A stretch of DNA of 64,000 nt from Bacillus pseudomycoides (GCF_022811845.1 NZ_CP064266.1:4960001-5024000), one strand, 5' to 3'. Numbered from the stretch's first letter, positions 51,871 through 60,845 are shown. Notes: generated by a model from the sequence alone, not told the origin. Program-made: numbers and translations.

Positions 51871-51904
51871 AAAAAGGTAATAGAGATGCAACTCTACTAC
51901 CTTT
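51871..51904 (-). terminator. Hairpin between the Ca2+ ATPase and yicC
   Basis: Minus-strand AAAGGTAGTAGAG pairs with CTCTATTACCTTT (one wobble) around a 6-nt loop, then TT. It can end the ATPase transcript, but it is also placed at the predicted 5' end of the yicC transcript. Confidence 0.8.
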
Positions 51905-51909
51905 AGTAA

Positions 51910-51938
51910 ATTATATCACATTTTCATATCATTGACTA
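51910..51938 (-). promoter_or_regulatory. Probable extended -10 promoter of yicC-remA-gmk-rpoZ
   Basis: TATAAT at 51910-51915 with upstream TGA (extended -10), and TAGTCA at 51933-51938 with a 17-nt spacer, on the minus strand. The -35 overlaps the ATPase stop codon. Confidence 0.6.
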
Positions 51939-54656
51939 TTTCAAGTTTAGTCCTTTCTTATACAATACAGGCTTCTTTTTCGCCTTTTTCCCAGTCAATA
52001 AAGATCCGACTAATAAAAATGTTGGAATAGATGATAATCCGACGATTAATAACCAATCTCTCGCTTGAATTGGCATTGTACTAAAAATTGGCTGAAGTGG
52101 TGGGTAATAAATAACTACAAGCATTAATAACACCGAAATAATAACTGCTCCAACCAAATACATATTCCCGAAAGGATTACGATGGAATATGGAATGTTCA
52201 CTTCGGCAGTCAAATACATGAATAAGCTGCGCTAAAACAAGTGTGGCGAAAGCGACTGTTTGCGCATACTTCAATTCATTCGGGTGCTGATTAAACGCAA
52301 TAATAAATGCAAGTAAGGTTACAATACCAATTAAAAATCCTCGGCTCACAATTTTCCAAGCAAGCCCCCTTGCAAACACCCCTTCTTTCGGATGCCTTGG
52401 ATTTCGGCGCATAACATCCCCTTCAGCTTTGTCTAACCCAAGCGCCATTGCTGGTAAACCATCTGTCACTAAATTCACCCATAAAATTTGAATCGGAACC
52501 ATTGGAAGCGGCAATGCAAGCATCATCGCAAACAACATCACTAAAATTTCTCCAACATTTGACGCTAATAAATAACGAATGAATTTCCGAATATTCTCAT
52601 ATATGTTTCTACCTTCTTTAATTGCCGATTTAATTGTAGCAAAATTATCATCTAACAATACAAGAGAGGAAGCTTCCTTGGCTACATCCGTTCCAGTAAT
52701 CCCCATCGCTATCCCAATATCCGCTGTTTTTATCGCTGGGGCATCATTCACGCCGTCACCTGTCATCGCTACAATATGATCTTTATTTTGAAGAGCCTTT
52801 ACAATTTTTAATTTATGTTCCGGTGATACACGTGCAAACACATAAGTATCTTCCACAATATCTTCTAGTTCGTCTACAGACATGTTTGCTAACTCTACAC
52901 CCTCTACGACGCGACCATTTGGTGGTAAGATTCCTAGTTGTTCTGCAATAGCCATTGCTGTCACTTTATGGTCTCCTGTAATCATTACCGTTTTAATACC
53001 AGCCTCTTTACACTCTTTTACAGCCTGTTTTACTTCTGGTCTTGGCGGGTCTATCATTCCTTGTATCCCAACAAGCATAAAATCTTTTTCTACTTCTCTT
53101 TCATGTTCAATTGAATCCGTTACTTTTAACGGCTTAAACGCAACTGCAATTGTTCTGAGTGCTTGACTCCCAAGACTATGAATAGCCGCTTGTGCTTCTT
53201 TACGATACAATTCACTTAAAGGTTGCTGTTTATTTCCCCACAAAATGGTTTGACTCATTTGTAATAGAACATCAGGTGCTCCTTTTGTGACTACAAATTT
53301 TTTACCATCACGATCCCGAACGATAACACTCATCATTTTACGCACTGAATCAAAAGGGAACTCATGAATAATTTCAAACTTTTCTTTTAAAGCCTCACGT
53401 GATATCCCGGCTTTCATCGCAGCTGTAACGAGCGCACCTTCTGTCGGATCGCCATCTAAAACATACGTTTTTTTCTTTTTTACAATGTTAGCGTTATTGC
53501 ATAGACATCCGAATGTTAATAATTGATATAACGACCTTGTAGCTGTCGGATTAATCTTCTGTTCACCTTTCATAAACGATCCAGTAGGCTCGTATCCTTG
53601 CCCTGTTACATGCCACGTTTCGCCACCTGACCACATATGCGTAACCATCATCTTATTTTGCGTCATCGTTCCTGTTTTGTCCGAACAAATAACAGAGGCA
53701 CATCCTAAAGTTTCTACAGCTGGCAATTTCCGTACAATCGCTTTCTTTTTAATCATGCGCTGTACACCAAGTGATAATGCGACCGTAACAATCGCTGGTA
53801 ATCCTTCTGGAATTGCCGCAACAGCAAGTGACACACCCGCTAAGAACATATGATACACTTCATTTCCTTGATAGACCCCAGCTAGTACCACAAGTGCCGT
53901 TAAAATAAGCGCAACAATAATTAAAATCTTTCCAAGTTGCTCTAGTCTTCTTTGCAACGGTGTTTCCATTTGCTCCGCATTTTGTAACATATTCGCAATC
54001 TGTCCCATAGCAGTGTTCATTCCTGTTGCTACTACTACACCGACCCCAGAACCTCTCGTAATCATTGTCCCCATAAACGCCATGTTTTTTTGGTCACCAA
54101 TCGCAACATCTTGGCCTTTCAATGCTTCCACTTTCTTTTGAACAGGTACAGATTCTCCTGTTAATGCTGATTCTTCAATATATAAACTAGATGCTTCAAT
54201 CAGACGAATATCAGCTCCAATACGATCCCCACTAGAGAATTTAATGACATCCCCAAGAACAACCGCTTTTGATGGTACCTTTATCCAGTTTCCATTTCGT
54301 AAAACTGTTACTTGTGGGGCGGCTAATTCCTTTAAAGCTTCAAGTGACTTTTCTGCTTTTCGCTCCTGAAAAAAACCAAGAATCCCATTAATAATCACAA
54401 TTGCTACAATCGCAATGGCATCAATGTACTCTCCTAAAAATGCTGAAATAATCGTTGCACCGAATAAAACAAGCACCATAAAATCTTTAAATTGCGACAA
54501 AAATACAACGAGTGCAGAAGGCCGCTTTGCTTCTTGTAATTCATTTGACCCTAGCTTCTTTAAGCGCCCTTCCGCTTCTTGCTCTGAAAGCCCTACTTTC
54601 ACATTCGTATTCGTTCTTTCTTCCACTTCATTTGCACGCATTTCATACCAATTCAT
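51936..54656 (-). CDS. Calcium-transporting P-type ATPase (YloB/PacL type)
   Basis: Pumps Ca2+ out of the cytoplasm in B. subtilis, where it contributes to spore heat resistance (YloB). The 906-residue P2A ATPase has about ten membrane helices, the TGESVPVQK actuator motif, EGLPAIVTVALS in helix 4, the phosphorylation site CSDKTGTMTQNKM, KGAPD in the nucleotide domain and TGDGVNDAPA. All catalytic residues seem present. It is divergent from rqcH and upstream of yicC. Confidence 0.93.
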   Translation of the reverse strand: MNWYEMRANEVEERTNTNVKVGLSEQEAEGRLKKLGSNELQEAKRPSALVVFLSQFKDFMVLVLFGATIISAFLGEYIDAIAIVAIVIINGILGFFQERKAEKSLEALKELAAPQVTVLRNGNWIKVPSKAVVLGDVIKFSSGDRIGADIRLIEASSLYIEESALTGESVPVQKKVEALKGQDVAIGDQKNMAFMGTMITRGSGVGVVVATGMNTAMGQIANMLQNAEQMETPLQRRLEQLGKILIIVALILTALVVLAGVYQGNEVYHMFLAGVSLAVAAIPEGLPAIVTVALSLGVQRMIKKKAIVRKLPAVETLGCASVICSDKTGTMTQNKMMVTHMWSGGETWHVTGQGYEPTGSFMKGEQKINPTATRSLYQLLTFGCLCNNANIVKKKKTYVLDGDPTEGALVTAAMKAGISREALKEKFEIIHEFPFDSVRKMMSVIVRDRDGKKFVVTKGAPDVLLQMSQTILWGNKQQPLSELYRKEAQAAIHSLGSQALRTIAVAFKPLKVTDSIEHEREVEKDFMLVGIQGMIDPPRPEVKQAVKECKEAGIKTVMITGDHKVTAMAIAEQLGILPPNGRVVEGVELANMSVDELEDIVEDTYVFARVSPEHKLKIVKALQNKDHIVAMTGDGVNDAPAIKTADIGIAMGITGTDVAKEASSLVLLDDNFATIKSAIKEGRNIYENIRKFIRYLLASNVGEILVMLFAMMLALPLPMVPIQILWVNLVTDGLPAMALGLDKAEGDVMRRNPRHPKEGVFARGLAWKIVSRGFLIGIVTLLAFIIAFNQHPNELKYAQTVAFATLVLAQLIHVFDCRSEHSIFHRNPFGNMYLVGAVIISVLLMLVVIYYPPLQPIFSTMPIQARDWLLIVGLSSIPTFLLVGSLLTGKKAKKKPVLYKKGLNLK

Positions 54657-54725
54657 CTCGCTATCGACCTCCTAATTGCAGACATGCTCTAATGAAAGCT
54701 TATTCAGCCCCGTCCAAAAAAATGC

Positions 54726-54731
54726 TATAAT
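54726..54731 (+). promoter_or_regulatory. Likely -10 box of rqcH
   Basis: A perfect TATAAT 30 nt before the rqcH ATG. No good -35 is visible at 16-18 nt. Confidence 0.5.
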
Positions 54732-54760
54732 TAACATTTAGTTAGAAAGGAGTGTTCATA

Positions 54761-56470
54761 ATGGCATTCGATGGATTATTTACAAGAGCGATTACACATG
54801 AAATTACAAATTCTCTTCAGACAGGAAGAATTTCAAAAATATATCAACCTTCAAAATATGAGATTTTGTTACATATTCGAGCAAACGGAAAAAATCAAAA
54901 ATTAATTTTGTCTGCGCACCCTACATACGCACGTATTCATCTTACAAATCAAAGTTATGATTCACCGGCATTACCTCCAATGTTTTGTATGCTGCTTCGC
55001 AAACATCTAGAGGGTGGATTTATTGAAAAAATTGAACAAGTCGATTTAGAACGTATCATTCAAATTACCGTTCGAAGCCGTAACGAGATTGGAGATGAAT
55101 CGTTAAAAACATTAGTCGTTGAAATTATGGGTCGTCACAGTAATATTATTTTAGTAGACGCAAAAACGAATACCATTTTAGATAGCTTAAAGCACGTTTC
55201 TTTAGCCGTAAACCGGCACCGTACTGTATATGCTGGCGCAGAATATGTTGCACCACCTGCGCAGCATAAAATCAACCCACTACAAGTGGAAACAAAAGAA
55301 GAATTCATTAGATCGTTAGACTTTTTAGCGGGAAATATGGATAAGCAACTTGTCGGATCCTTTATGGGGATCTCTCCACTATTTGCAAAAGAAGTGGTTA
55401 CAAAAGCTGGTATGGTAAATGAAAAGGCGTTATCAGAAGCATTTTTCACACTACAAAGACCATTGCAAGTACACCAATATGAGCCAACAATGATAACGAC
55501 AAACGGAAAAGAGTTCTTTTACCTATTCCCGCTCGCACATTTAAAAGGTGACGAGAAAACATTCTCATCTGTAAGTGAATTATTAGATCGTTTCTTCTTC
55601 GGTAAAGCAGAGCGCGACCGCGTAAAACAACAAGCTCATGATTTAGAACGGTTTATGCATAACGAAAAAACAAAGAACGAAAAAAAACTAATAAAATTAG
55701 AGAAAACTTTACAAGATGCTGGAAAAGCAGACAAATTTCAATTATTCGGAGAGCTTCTTACAGCTAACATGTATGCATTAAAAAAAGGCGACAAAGATAT
55801 TGAAGTTGTGAACTACTACGATGAAAATGGTGGGACTGTAAAAATCACGTTAGATCCACTCAAAACACCGTCAGAAAACGCACAACGTTATTTCCAAAAA
55901 TATCAAAAAGCAAAAAATTCTGTCGCAATTGTAGAAGAACAAATTGAAAAAACAAATGAAGAAATCCTTTATTTTGATAGTTTACTGCAACAAATGGAAG
56001 CTGCTTCTTCAAAAGATATTGAAGAGATTCGCGAAGAATTAGCTGAAGAAGGTTATATGCGTAACCGCAAATCGAAAAATGCAAAGAAAAAACCTACAAA
56101 ACCAGTGCTTGATAAGTATATCGCTAGCGATGGAACTGAGATTTTAGTTGGTAAAAATAATAAACAAAATGATTATTTAACAACCAAATTTGCACGCCGT
56201 GATGAAATTTGGTTACATACGAAAGATATTCCTGGTTCTCATGTTGTCATCCGCTCATTAGAACCTACTGAAGAAACTTTATTAGAAGCTGCTAAACTCG
56301 CTGCCTATTACAGTAAGGCAAAGGACTCTAGCTCTGTTCCTGTAGATTTTACAAAGATTCGTCATGTCAAGAAACCAAGCGGTGCAAAACTTGGTTTTGT
56401 TACATACGATAATCAACAAACATTGTATGTAACACCAGATGCTGATACGGTGATGAAGTTAAAAGCTTAA
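54761..56470 (+). CDS. rqcH: Ribosome quality control protein RqcH (NFACT family, FbpA/YloA)
   Basis: Binds stalled 50S-peptidyl-tRNA complexes and adds C-terminal alanine tails. The 569-residue protein has an N-terminal NFACT-N domain (AFDGLFTRAITHEITNSL onward), a central coiled-coil region (about 290-450), and an NFACT-R domain with DEIWLHTKDIPGSHVVIRS. Older papers call it a fibronectin-binding protein. The ATG at 54761 has AGGAG 8 nt upstream; the earlier in-frame GTG is rejected. Confidence 0.95.
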   Translation: MAFDGLFTRAITHEITNSLQTGRISKIYQPSKYEILLHIRANGKNQKLILSAHPTYARIHLTNQSYDSPALPPMFCMLLRKHLEGGFIEKIEQVDLERIIQITVRSRNEIGDESLKTLVVEIMGRHSNIILVDAKTNTILDSLKHVSLAVNRHRTVYAGAEYVAPPAQHKINPLQVETKEEFIRSLDFLAGNMDKQLVGSFMGISPLFAKEVVTKAGMVNEKALSEAFFTLQRPLQVHQYEPTMITTNGKEFFYLFPLAHLKGDEKTFSSVSELLDRFFFGKAERDRVKQQAHDLERFMHNEKTKNEKKLIKLEKTLQDAGKADKFQLFGELLTANMYALKKGDKDIEVVNYYDENGGTVKITLDPLKTPSENAQRYFQKYQKAKNSVAIVEEQIEKTNEEILYFDSLLQQMEAASSKDIEEIREELAEEGYMRNRKSKNAKKKPTKPVLDKYIASDGTEILVGKNNKQNDYLTTKFARRDEIWLHTKDIPGSHVVIRSLEPTEETLLEAAKLAAYYSKAKDSSSVPVDFTKIRHVKKPSGAKLGFVTYDNQQTLYVTPDADTVMKLKA

Positions 56471-56485
56471 AATTATAGGAAACAC

Positions 56486-56522
56486 AAAAACGCAATGATT
56501 ATAAGTGATCATTGCGTTTTTT
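56486..56522 (+). terminator. Terminator of rqcH
   Basis: AAAACGCAATGAT pairs with ATCATTGCGTTTT around an 8-nt loop, followed by more T. The rest of the 295-bp gap to the next gene has a consensus TTGACA at 56609-56614 and two GACACTTTAT direct repeats but no clear promoter. Confidence 0.88.
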
Positions 56523-56765
56523 CTTATAAAAATAATATTCGCTGTCTTTTACAAAGACTTTATCGCCTCACTTCCGCTGCTATCAACCCAATATAAATGA
56601 TAAAAAAATTGACACTTTATATATTTCGTGTAAAAAATATAGACACAAATAAGAGTTTTATTCCTTAATTTTTAGACACTTTATGTAGTAATTATTTCTT
56701 ATACAAAGAAAATTACATTGGCACAATTATTGCCTTATATAAGGAGATGAAAGGGAGGAATCAAA

Positions 56766-57833
56766 ATGACTTCAAGAATAAAAAAAATACAAGAACAACT
56801 AGATCAATATGGAATAGACGGATTACTCATTACGAAAAAGGAAAATCGCCAGTATGCAACTGGATTTACAGGTAGCGCTGGAGTCGTATTACTATCTGCA
56901 ACTGAAGCTGTATTCATTACAGATTTCCGCTATGTCGATCAAGCAAAAACACAGGTACAAGAAGCTGAAATCATTATGCATAAAGGAAATATGGAACAAG
57001 AGATTGCAAATCAGACAACTAGATTAAACATCCAAAAACTAGGTATCGAAGAAAACAATATGACCTTAAAACAGTATAGTTCGTTAAAAAAATATACAAA
57101 TATCGAACTTGTACAAGTAAGTGAACTAGTAGAAACAATCCGTGCCATTAAGGAAGAATCTGAAATCGAAACAATCAAAGTTGCTGCACGTATCGCCGAT
57201 GAAGCATTTCAACATATAACAGGATTTCTAAAACCCGGTGTATCTGAATTTGATGTCCGAGATGAGTTAGAGTTTTTTATGCGAAAACAAGGGGCCTCTT
57301 CCTCATCGTTTAACATTATCGTAGCTTCTGGAGTCCGTTCTTCTCTTCCTCACGGCGTTGCCACAAATAAGATGATTGAAAACGGAGATATGGTTACATT
57401 AGATTTTGGTGCACTTTACAATGGGTATTGCTCTGATTTAACACGTACTATTGCGGTTGGAAGTTACTCCAAAGAATTTGAAAAGATATATGATATTGTA
57501 TTAGAAGCATTAAAACGAGGAACCGAAGCAATCCGGCCTGGTGAATCCGCAAAAACGATTGATGATGTAACAAGAAATTACATTACAGATCACGGCTACG
57601 GTGAATACTTTGGTCATTCTACTGGCCATGGCGTTGGATTAGAACTCCATGAACCTCTTCGATTATCACAAGAAAGTAAAGCTATTTTGCAAGAAGGAAT
57701 GGTTGTTACTGTCGAACCAGGTATTTATATTCCAAACTGGGGTGGCTGTAGAATTGAAGATGATATTGTTATTACAAAAGATGGTTATGAAGTAATTACA
57801 CAATCTAATAGAGACCTTATTGTTATTGGCTAA
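56766..57833 (+). CDS. M24 family metallopeptidase, Xaa-Pro peptidase type
   Basis: Likely cleaves dipeptides or N-terminal residues next to proline. The 355-residue protein has an N-terminal creatinase-like domain (about 1-130) and a pita-bread catalytic domain with the metal ligands in LDFGALYNGYCSDLTRT (two Asp), GHSTGHGVGLELHE (His), VEPGIYIP (Glu) and GGCRIEDD (Glu). All five ligands are present. AAGGGAGG precedes the ATG. Annotation as Xaa-Pro dipeptidase or aminopeptidase cannot be settled from sequence alone. Confidence 0.9.
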   Translation: MTSRIKKIQEQLDQYGIDGLLITKKENRQYATGFTGSAGVVLLSATEAVFITDFRYVDQAKTQVQEAEIIMHKGNMEQEIANQTTRLNIQKLGIEENNMTLKQYSSLKKYTNIELVQVSELVETIRAIKEESEIETIKVAARIADEAFQHITGFLKPGVSEFDVRDELEFFMRKQGASSSSFNIIVASGVRSSLPHGVATNKMIENGDMVTLDFGALYNGYCSDLTRTIAVGSYSKEFEKIYDIVLEALKRGTEAIRPGESAKTIDDVTRNYITDHGYGEYFGHSTGHGVGLELHEPLRLSQESKAILQEGMVVTVEPGIYIPNWGGCRIEDDIVITKDGYEVITQSNRDLIVIG

Positions 57834-57837
57834 TAGG

Positions 57838-57890
57838 AAACTCTCCTCGATGTAACGATTCTTTCATTTATCATAGGGGAGTTTTTTTCT
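57838..57890 (+). terminator. Terminator of the M24 peptidase gene
   Basis: AAACTCTCCT pairs with AGGGGAGTTT (one mismatch) around a long A/T-rich loop, followed by TTTTTTC. Confidence 0.7.
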
Positions 57891-57966
57891 TATTACTCTA
57901 ACAGGAATTTCTGCCTACATAGAGAAATCTTTCTACAAAGATGTCATTTACTAGGAGGAATTTTAA

Positions 57967-58491
57967 TTGAATTTCGTAATTGATAAAATTGATGGATTAA
58001 ACACAGAGTTCTCCAAGCTTGTTTCTATGATGAATTATGCTCGTTATACAACAGTGCAAGCTGTACAAGATCTAACAATTGAAGAACTCGATTATTTGTA
58101 TGATGATGAGGCAAACTCTATTGGCATGCTTTTATATCATATGGCTGCAGTCGAATTTTACTATCAGATTCATACTTTTGAAAATCGTGAGCCAACAGAA
58201 GCTGAATTAGAACGATGGTTACCCGGAATTGAATTGGGCGACCTTGGACGTCAGCATATTAAAAATCACCCTATAGGCTACTACATAAATACGTTACAAG
58301 AAGTTCGCGCTAAAACGATCGCAACGTTTCACTCACTACCTGACGAATGGTTATATGTAACAACACCGTTTTGGCACGATAAACCAGCAAATAACTATTT
58401 CAAATGGTTTCATGTCTTTGAAGATGAACTGAGTCATCGCGGGCAAATTCGATTGGTTAAAAAGATGCAAAAAGCTCATTCTGCCCAATAA
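57967..58491 (+). CDS. DinB superfamily protein
   Basis: Four-helix-bundle protein of the DinB/YfiT metal-dependent superfamily, often thiol transferases or hydrolases; substrate unknown. The 174-residue product has the expected histidines: YHMAAVEFYY at about residue 59, and the C-terminal ELSHRGQIRLVKK. It starts with TTG preceded by AGGAGG at 8 nt. The B. cereus group carries many such genes. It is monocistronic between two terminators. Confidence 0.85.
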   Translation: MNFVIDKIDGLNTEFSKLVSMMNYARYTTVQAVQDLTIEELDYLYDDEANSIGMLLYHMAAVEFYYQIHTFENREPTEAELERWLPGIELGDLGRQHIKNHPIGYYINTLQEVRAKTIATFHSLPDEWLYVTTPFWHDKPANNYFKWFHVFEDELSHRGQIRLVKKMQKAHSAQ

Positions 58492-58492
58492 T

Positions 58493-58527
58493 AAAAAGTG
58501 CTATCTCTTAGCGGGGTAGCACTTTTT
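58493..58527. terminator. Bidirectional terminator between dinB-like gene and membrane protein gene
   Basis: AAAAAGTGCTA pairs with TAGCACTTTTT, so it serves the convergent genes on both strands. Confidence 0.88.
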
Positions 58528-58906
58528 ATGTTTTAGATTCGTTATCTATTAATAATTTTCCATTTACTTTTGTGACAATTATTCCAACTATTATTAAAAT
58601 AGCAATTAAATATAGTAACTTAGCAAAAGATAACCAACCTTGGAGAATCGGCATCGTGTTCATTTGTTTACCGCCTTCCATTAAGAGAAATGGGAGCGTA
58701 CTCATTAAAACAACGAACTCAACACTTAAAATAAGCTTCTTTTTTCGGTCATATGTTTTCCATTCATCCCGGCGATATAGTAAAGCAAAAACCAATCCAA
58801 CTATAGCAATCATAACTGCTATCCAGTCACTTTCAATGAATCGACTTGAAATAATAGATACAATTAAATAAGTCATCACACCATAAAAACCTATTTTCTT
58901 AAACAT
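58526..58906 (-). CDS. Hypothetical membrane protein
   Basis: Not recognised. The 126-residue product is strongly hydrophobic with four likely membrane helices (about residues 5-22, 27-45, 60-78 and 92-112) separated by a basic loop (YRRDEWKTYDRKKK). An AGGAGG box 5 nt before the ATG at 58906 sets the start; a longer reading adds 46 residues without family support. It is convergent with the DinB-like gene. No function is proposed. Confidence 0.75.
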   Translation of the reverse strand: MFKKIGFYGVMTYLIVSIISSRFIESDWIAVMIAIVGLVFALLYRRDEWKTYDRKKKLILSVEFVVLMSTLPFLLMEGGKQMNTMPILQGWLSFAKLLYLIAILIIVGIIVTKVNGKLLIDNESKT

Positions 58907-59126
58907 AAGCCCTCCTTTTATTCCATTTTTAGGATTATTTGTATTGTAACATCCATTATAACTGTAAGTAAGATTTTCTTTACTTACAGTTTCCCTTCGT
59001 GAATTGTTGCAATATACTGATTTTACAAAGGGATTTTTGACCACTTGTTGAAATTATATTAGAAGAACAATATTTTCAAAACGGTTACGAGAAACAGATT
59101 ACTTCTTCAGAAAAGGGGACATGACC

Positions 59127-59381
59127 ATGAATGAATTGATGTTCGTCTTATTTATTTGTCCAGCACTTATTTTCATTGTTTCAGTAATTGGAACACGTAG
59201 AACAAAAACATATTACGTGATGCCAATTGTAACGTTTGCTATTTTTCTTATAATAGGAGTTACATTGTTTCCCCCATCCTTTTTCTTTTGGGTTGGCATG
59301 TATAGCATTTTCTCATTTATCGTTTCTTATATGACTTTATTATTTGTAAAGGGGTATGAAGCTGTAGAGGAGAAACACTAA
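59127..59381 (+). CDS. Small membrane protein, probably DUF2651 family
   Basis: The 84-residue product has three hydrophobic segments (about residues 4-20, 30-46 and 52-75) and a basic turn GTRRTKTYY after the first. The pattern resembles the DUF2651 (YbeF-like) small membrane proteins of Bacillus; function unknown. AAGGGGA precedes; the second of two in-frame ATGs is taken as start. It has its own terminator shared with the convergent regulator. Confidence 0.7.
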   Translation: MNELMFVLFICPALIFIVSVIGTRRTKTYYVMPIVTFAIFLIIGVTLFPPSFFFWVGMYSIFSFIVSYMTLLFVKGYEAVEEKH

Positions 59382-59460
59382 TATCTTTTTATATAACCAA
59401 TCTAAAAAATACGATAAATAAAACGAAATTTTCTGTAATCCTATTTCTTCTTATTTTAGC

Positions 59461-59502
59461 AAAAAGTGGACTTCCTTTATTCAGAAAGGAAGCCCACTTT
59501 TT
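59461..59502. terminator. Bidirectional terminator between the small membrane gene and the XRE regulator
   Basis: AAAAAGTGG..CTTCCTTT pairs with AAAGGAAG..CCACTTTTT with a single mismatch and a short loop; both strands end in T runs. Confidence 0.9.
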
Positions 59503-59509
59503 ACGTTTT

Positions 59510-60067
59510 CTATTCATTTGGATAATATATTGTCATACTCATTCTTGCCAATGTTTCTCCTGAATTATAATATGTATGTGGTCGATCTGCCTTAAATCTA
59601 ATAGAATCCCCACTTCTTAATTGATACGCCTCCTCACTTACACGAATCGTTACTTCTCCATCAAAAACAGTGATAAATTCCTCCGTTCCTTCTTTATGAG
59701 AATCAGAATGTAATATTCCTTCTTTTTCAATTTCAACAGCGTATACTTCAAAGCGTCTATCCTCTTGAAACGGAAATGAAGGGTAGACTCTATATCTTCC
59801 ACCGTCTTCAGACAATACCTGAATTTCATTTTTTAAAACGATTGTAGTATCAGGCTCTGGATTATTTATTAAAGAAGTAAAGGAAACCTTTAATCCGTTA
59901 GCTATTTTCCAAATCGTTGTCAATGTTGGGCTTGACTCACCTCTTTCAATTTGTCCAATCATCGCTTTACTTACCCCACTTAATTGAGAAACCTTTTCTA
60001 AACTTAATTTTTCTTTCTCCCTAATTGCTTTTAAATTTCTGGCAAGAATAAGATGAATTTCTTCCAT
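59510..60067 (-). CDS. XRE-family regulator with C-terminal cupin domain
   Basis: Predicted repressor of the divergent exporter gene. The 185-residue protein has an N-terminal helix-turn-helix (SLEKVSQLSGVSKAMIGQIE, about residues 20-42) and a C-terminal cupin domain (HKEGTEEFITVFDGEV and RSGDSIRFKADRPH, metal-binding-like histidines) that probably binds a small ligand. AGGAGTG lies before the ATG. Regulators of this design often control the neighbouring amino acid exporter. The ligand is unknown. Confidence 0.88.
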   Translation of the reverse strand: MEEIHLILARNLKAIREKEKLSLEKVSQLSGVSKAMIGQIERGESSPTLTTIWKIANGLKVSFTSLINNPEPDTTIVLKNEIQVLSEDGGRYRVYPSFPFQEDRRFEVYAVEIEKEGILHSDSHKEGTEEFITVFDGEVTIRVSEEAYQLRSGDSIRFKADRPHTYYNSGETLARMSMTIYYPNE

Positions 60068-60087
60068 AAAAAATCACTCCTATACCA

Positions 60088-60116
60088 TTTACGTTATAAC
60101 GTCCGTTGTGTATAAT
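60088..60116 (+). promoter_or_regulatory. Possible promoter of the exporter gene
   Basis: TTTACG (60088-60093), 17-nt spacer, TATAAT (60111-60116). The operator half-site at 60094-60104 lies between the two boxes. Confidence 0.45.
60094..60104 (+). promoter_or_regulatory. Operator half-site
   Basis: TTATAACGTCC resembles the half-sites of the palindrome at 60130-60156 (TTATAATATCC and, reversed, TTATAATGTCC). Confidence 0.45.
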
Positions 60117-60129
60117 AAAACAAACAACA

Positions 60130-60156
60130 TTATAATATCCATTTTGGACATTATAA
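60130..60156. promoter_or_regulatory. Palindromic operator between XRE regulator and exporter
   Basis: TTATAATATCCA and TGGACATTATAA are 12-bp arms with one mismatch around a 3-nt TTT spacer. It is placed between the divergent genes, 29 bp before the exporter ATG, as expected for a binding site of the XRE-cupin regulator. Confidence 0.65.
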
Positions 60157-60184
60157 CATACATCCATAAAAGGGAGGACTAACA

Positions 60185-60769
60185 ATGCCTTTATTTTCGT
60201 TTTTGTTATTTGTTGTTATTAGTAGTTTTACGCCAGGTCCCAATAATATTATGGCAATGACATTTGCGAATAAACACGGTTTAAAAGAAACATTTAAATT
60301 TTGTTTAGGAGTTAGTTTTGGATTTTTTGTCATTACGCTATTATGTAGTATTTTTAATATTATTCTCACTAGCGCGTTGCCGCTCATTGAAACTCCCTTA
60401 ACTCTTTTAGGTGTAGCTTATATGTTATATTTAGCTTTTAAAATCCTCACTAGCCATGGCAATGCTAAAGAAAATACCGATAAAGATCAAAATCTTTTCT
60501 TCATCGGTATCTTATTACAATTTATTAATCCAAAAGGAATTCTTTTTGGACTTACCGTCGTAGCAACTTTTATTATCCCCTATTACAATTCATATTCTAG
60601 TTATCTTCTTTTCTCTTTATTTTTAGGAATAGTCGGTTTAATGAGTACATTTAGTTGGAGCCTCTTTGGAGCGATGTTTCAAAAGTTTTTATTGCAATAT
60701 AGGAAGCAATTTAATGTCGCTATGGCTGTTTTATTAGTATTTAGCGCTATGTCCATTCTTGTGCAGTAA
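60185..60769 (+). CDS. LysE/RhtB family exporter
   Basis: Predicted amino acid or metabolite exporter. The 194-residue product has about six membrane helices and the family N-terminus VISSFTPGPNNIMAMTFANK; FINPKGILFGLTVVATF is another conserved segment. AGGGAGG lies 8 nt before the ATG. It is transcribed away from the XRE-cupin regulator, suggesting substrate-induced export. The substrate cannot be told from sequence. Confidence 0.9.
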   Translation: MPLFSFLLFVVISSFTPGPNNIMAMTFANKHGLKETFKFCLGVSFGFFVITLLCSIFNIILTSALPLIETPLTLLGVAYMLYLAFKILTSHGNAKENTDKDQNLFFIGILLQFINPKGILFGLTVVATFIIPYYNSYSSYLLFSLFLGIVGLMSTFSWSLFGAMFQKFLLQYRKQFNVAMAVLLVFSAMSILVQ

Positions 60770-60801
60770 ATACAAAACACTCTTACATTTGTTTCTCACG
60801 T

Positions 60802-60841
60802 AAAAAAAACGACCGCGTTCCCCCCCGCGGTCGTTTTTTTT
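60802..60841 (-). terminator. Terminator of the pyr operon
   Basis: AACGACCGCG and CGCGGTCGTT form a 10-bp stem with a C-rich loop; the minus strand ends TTTTTTT. It lies just after the pyrE stop and may also stop the exporter transcript. Confidence 0.93.
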
Positions 60842-60845
60842 ATCA

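Noticed and set aside
59424..59440. CodY-box-like AATTTTCTGTAATCC
   Set aside because: Four mismatches to the consensus AATTTTCWGAAAATT and lies downstream of a gene, not at a promoter.
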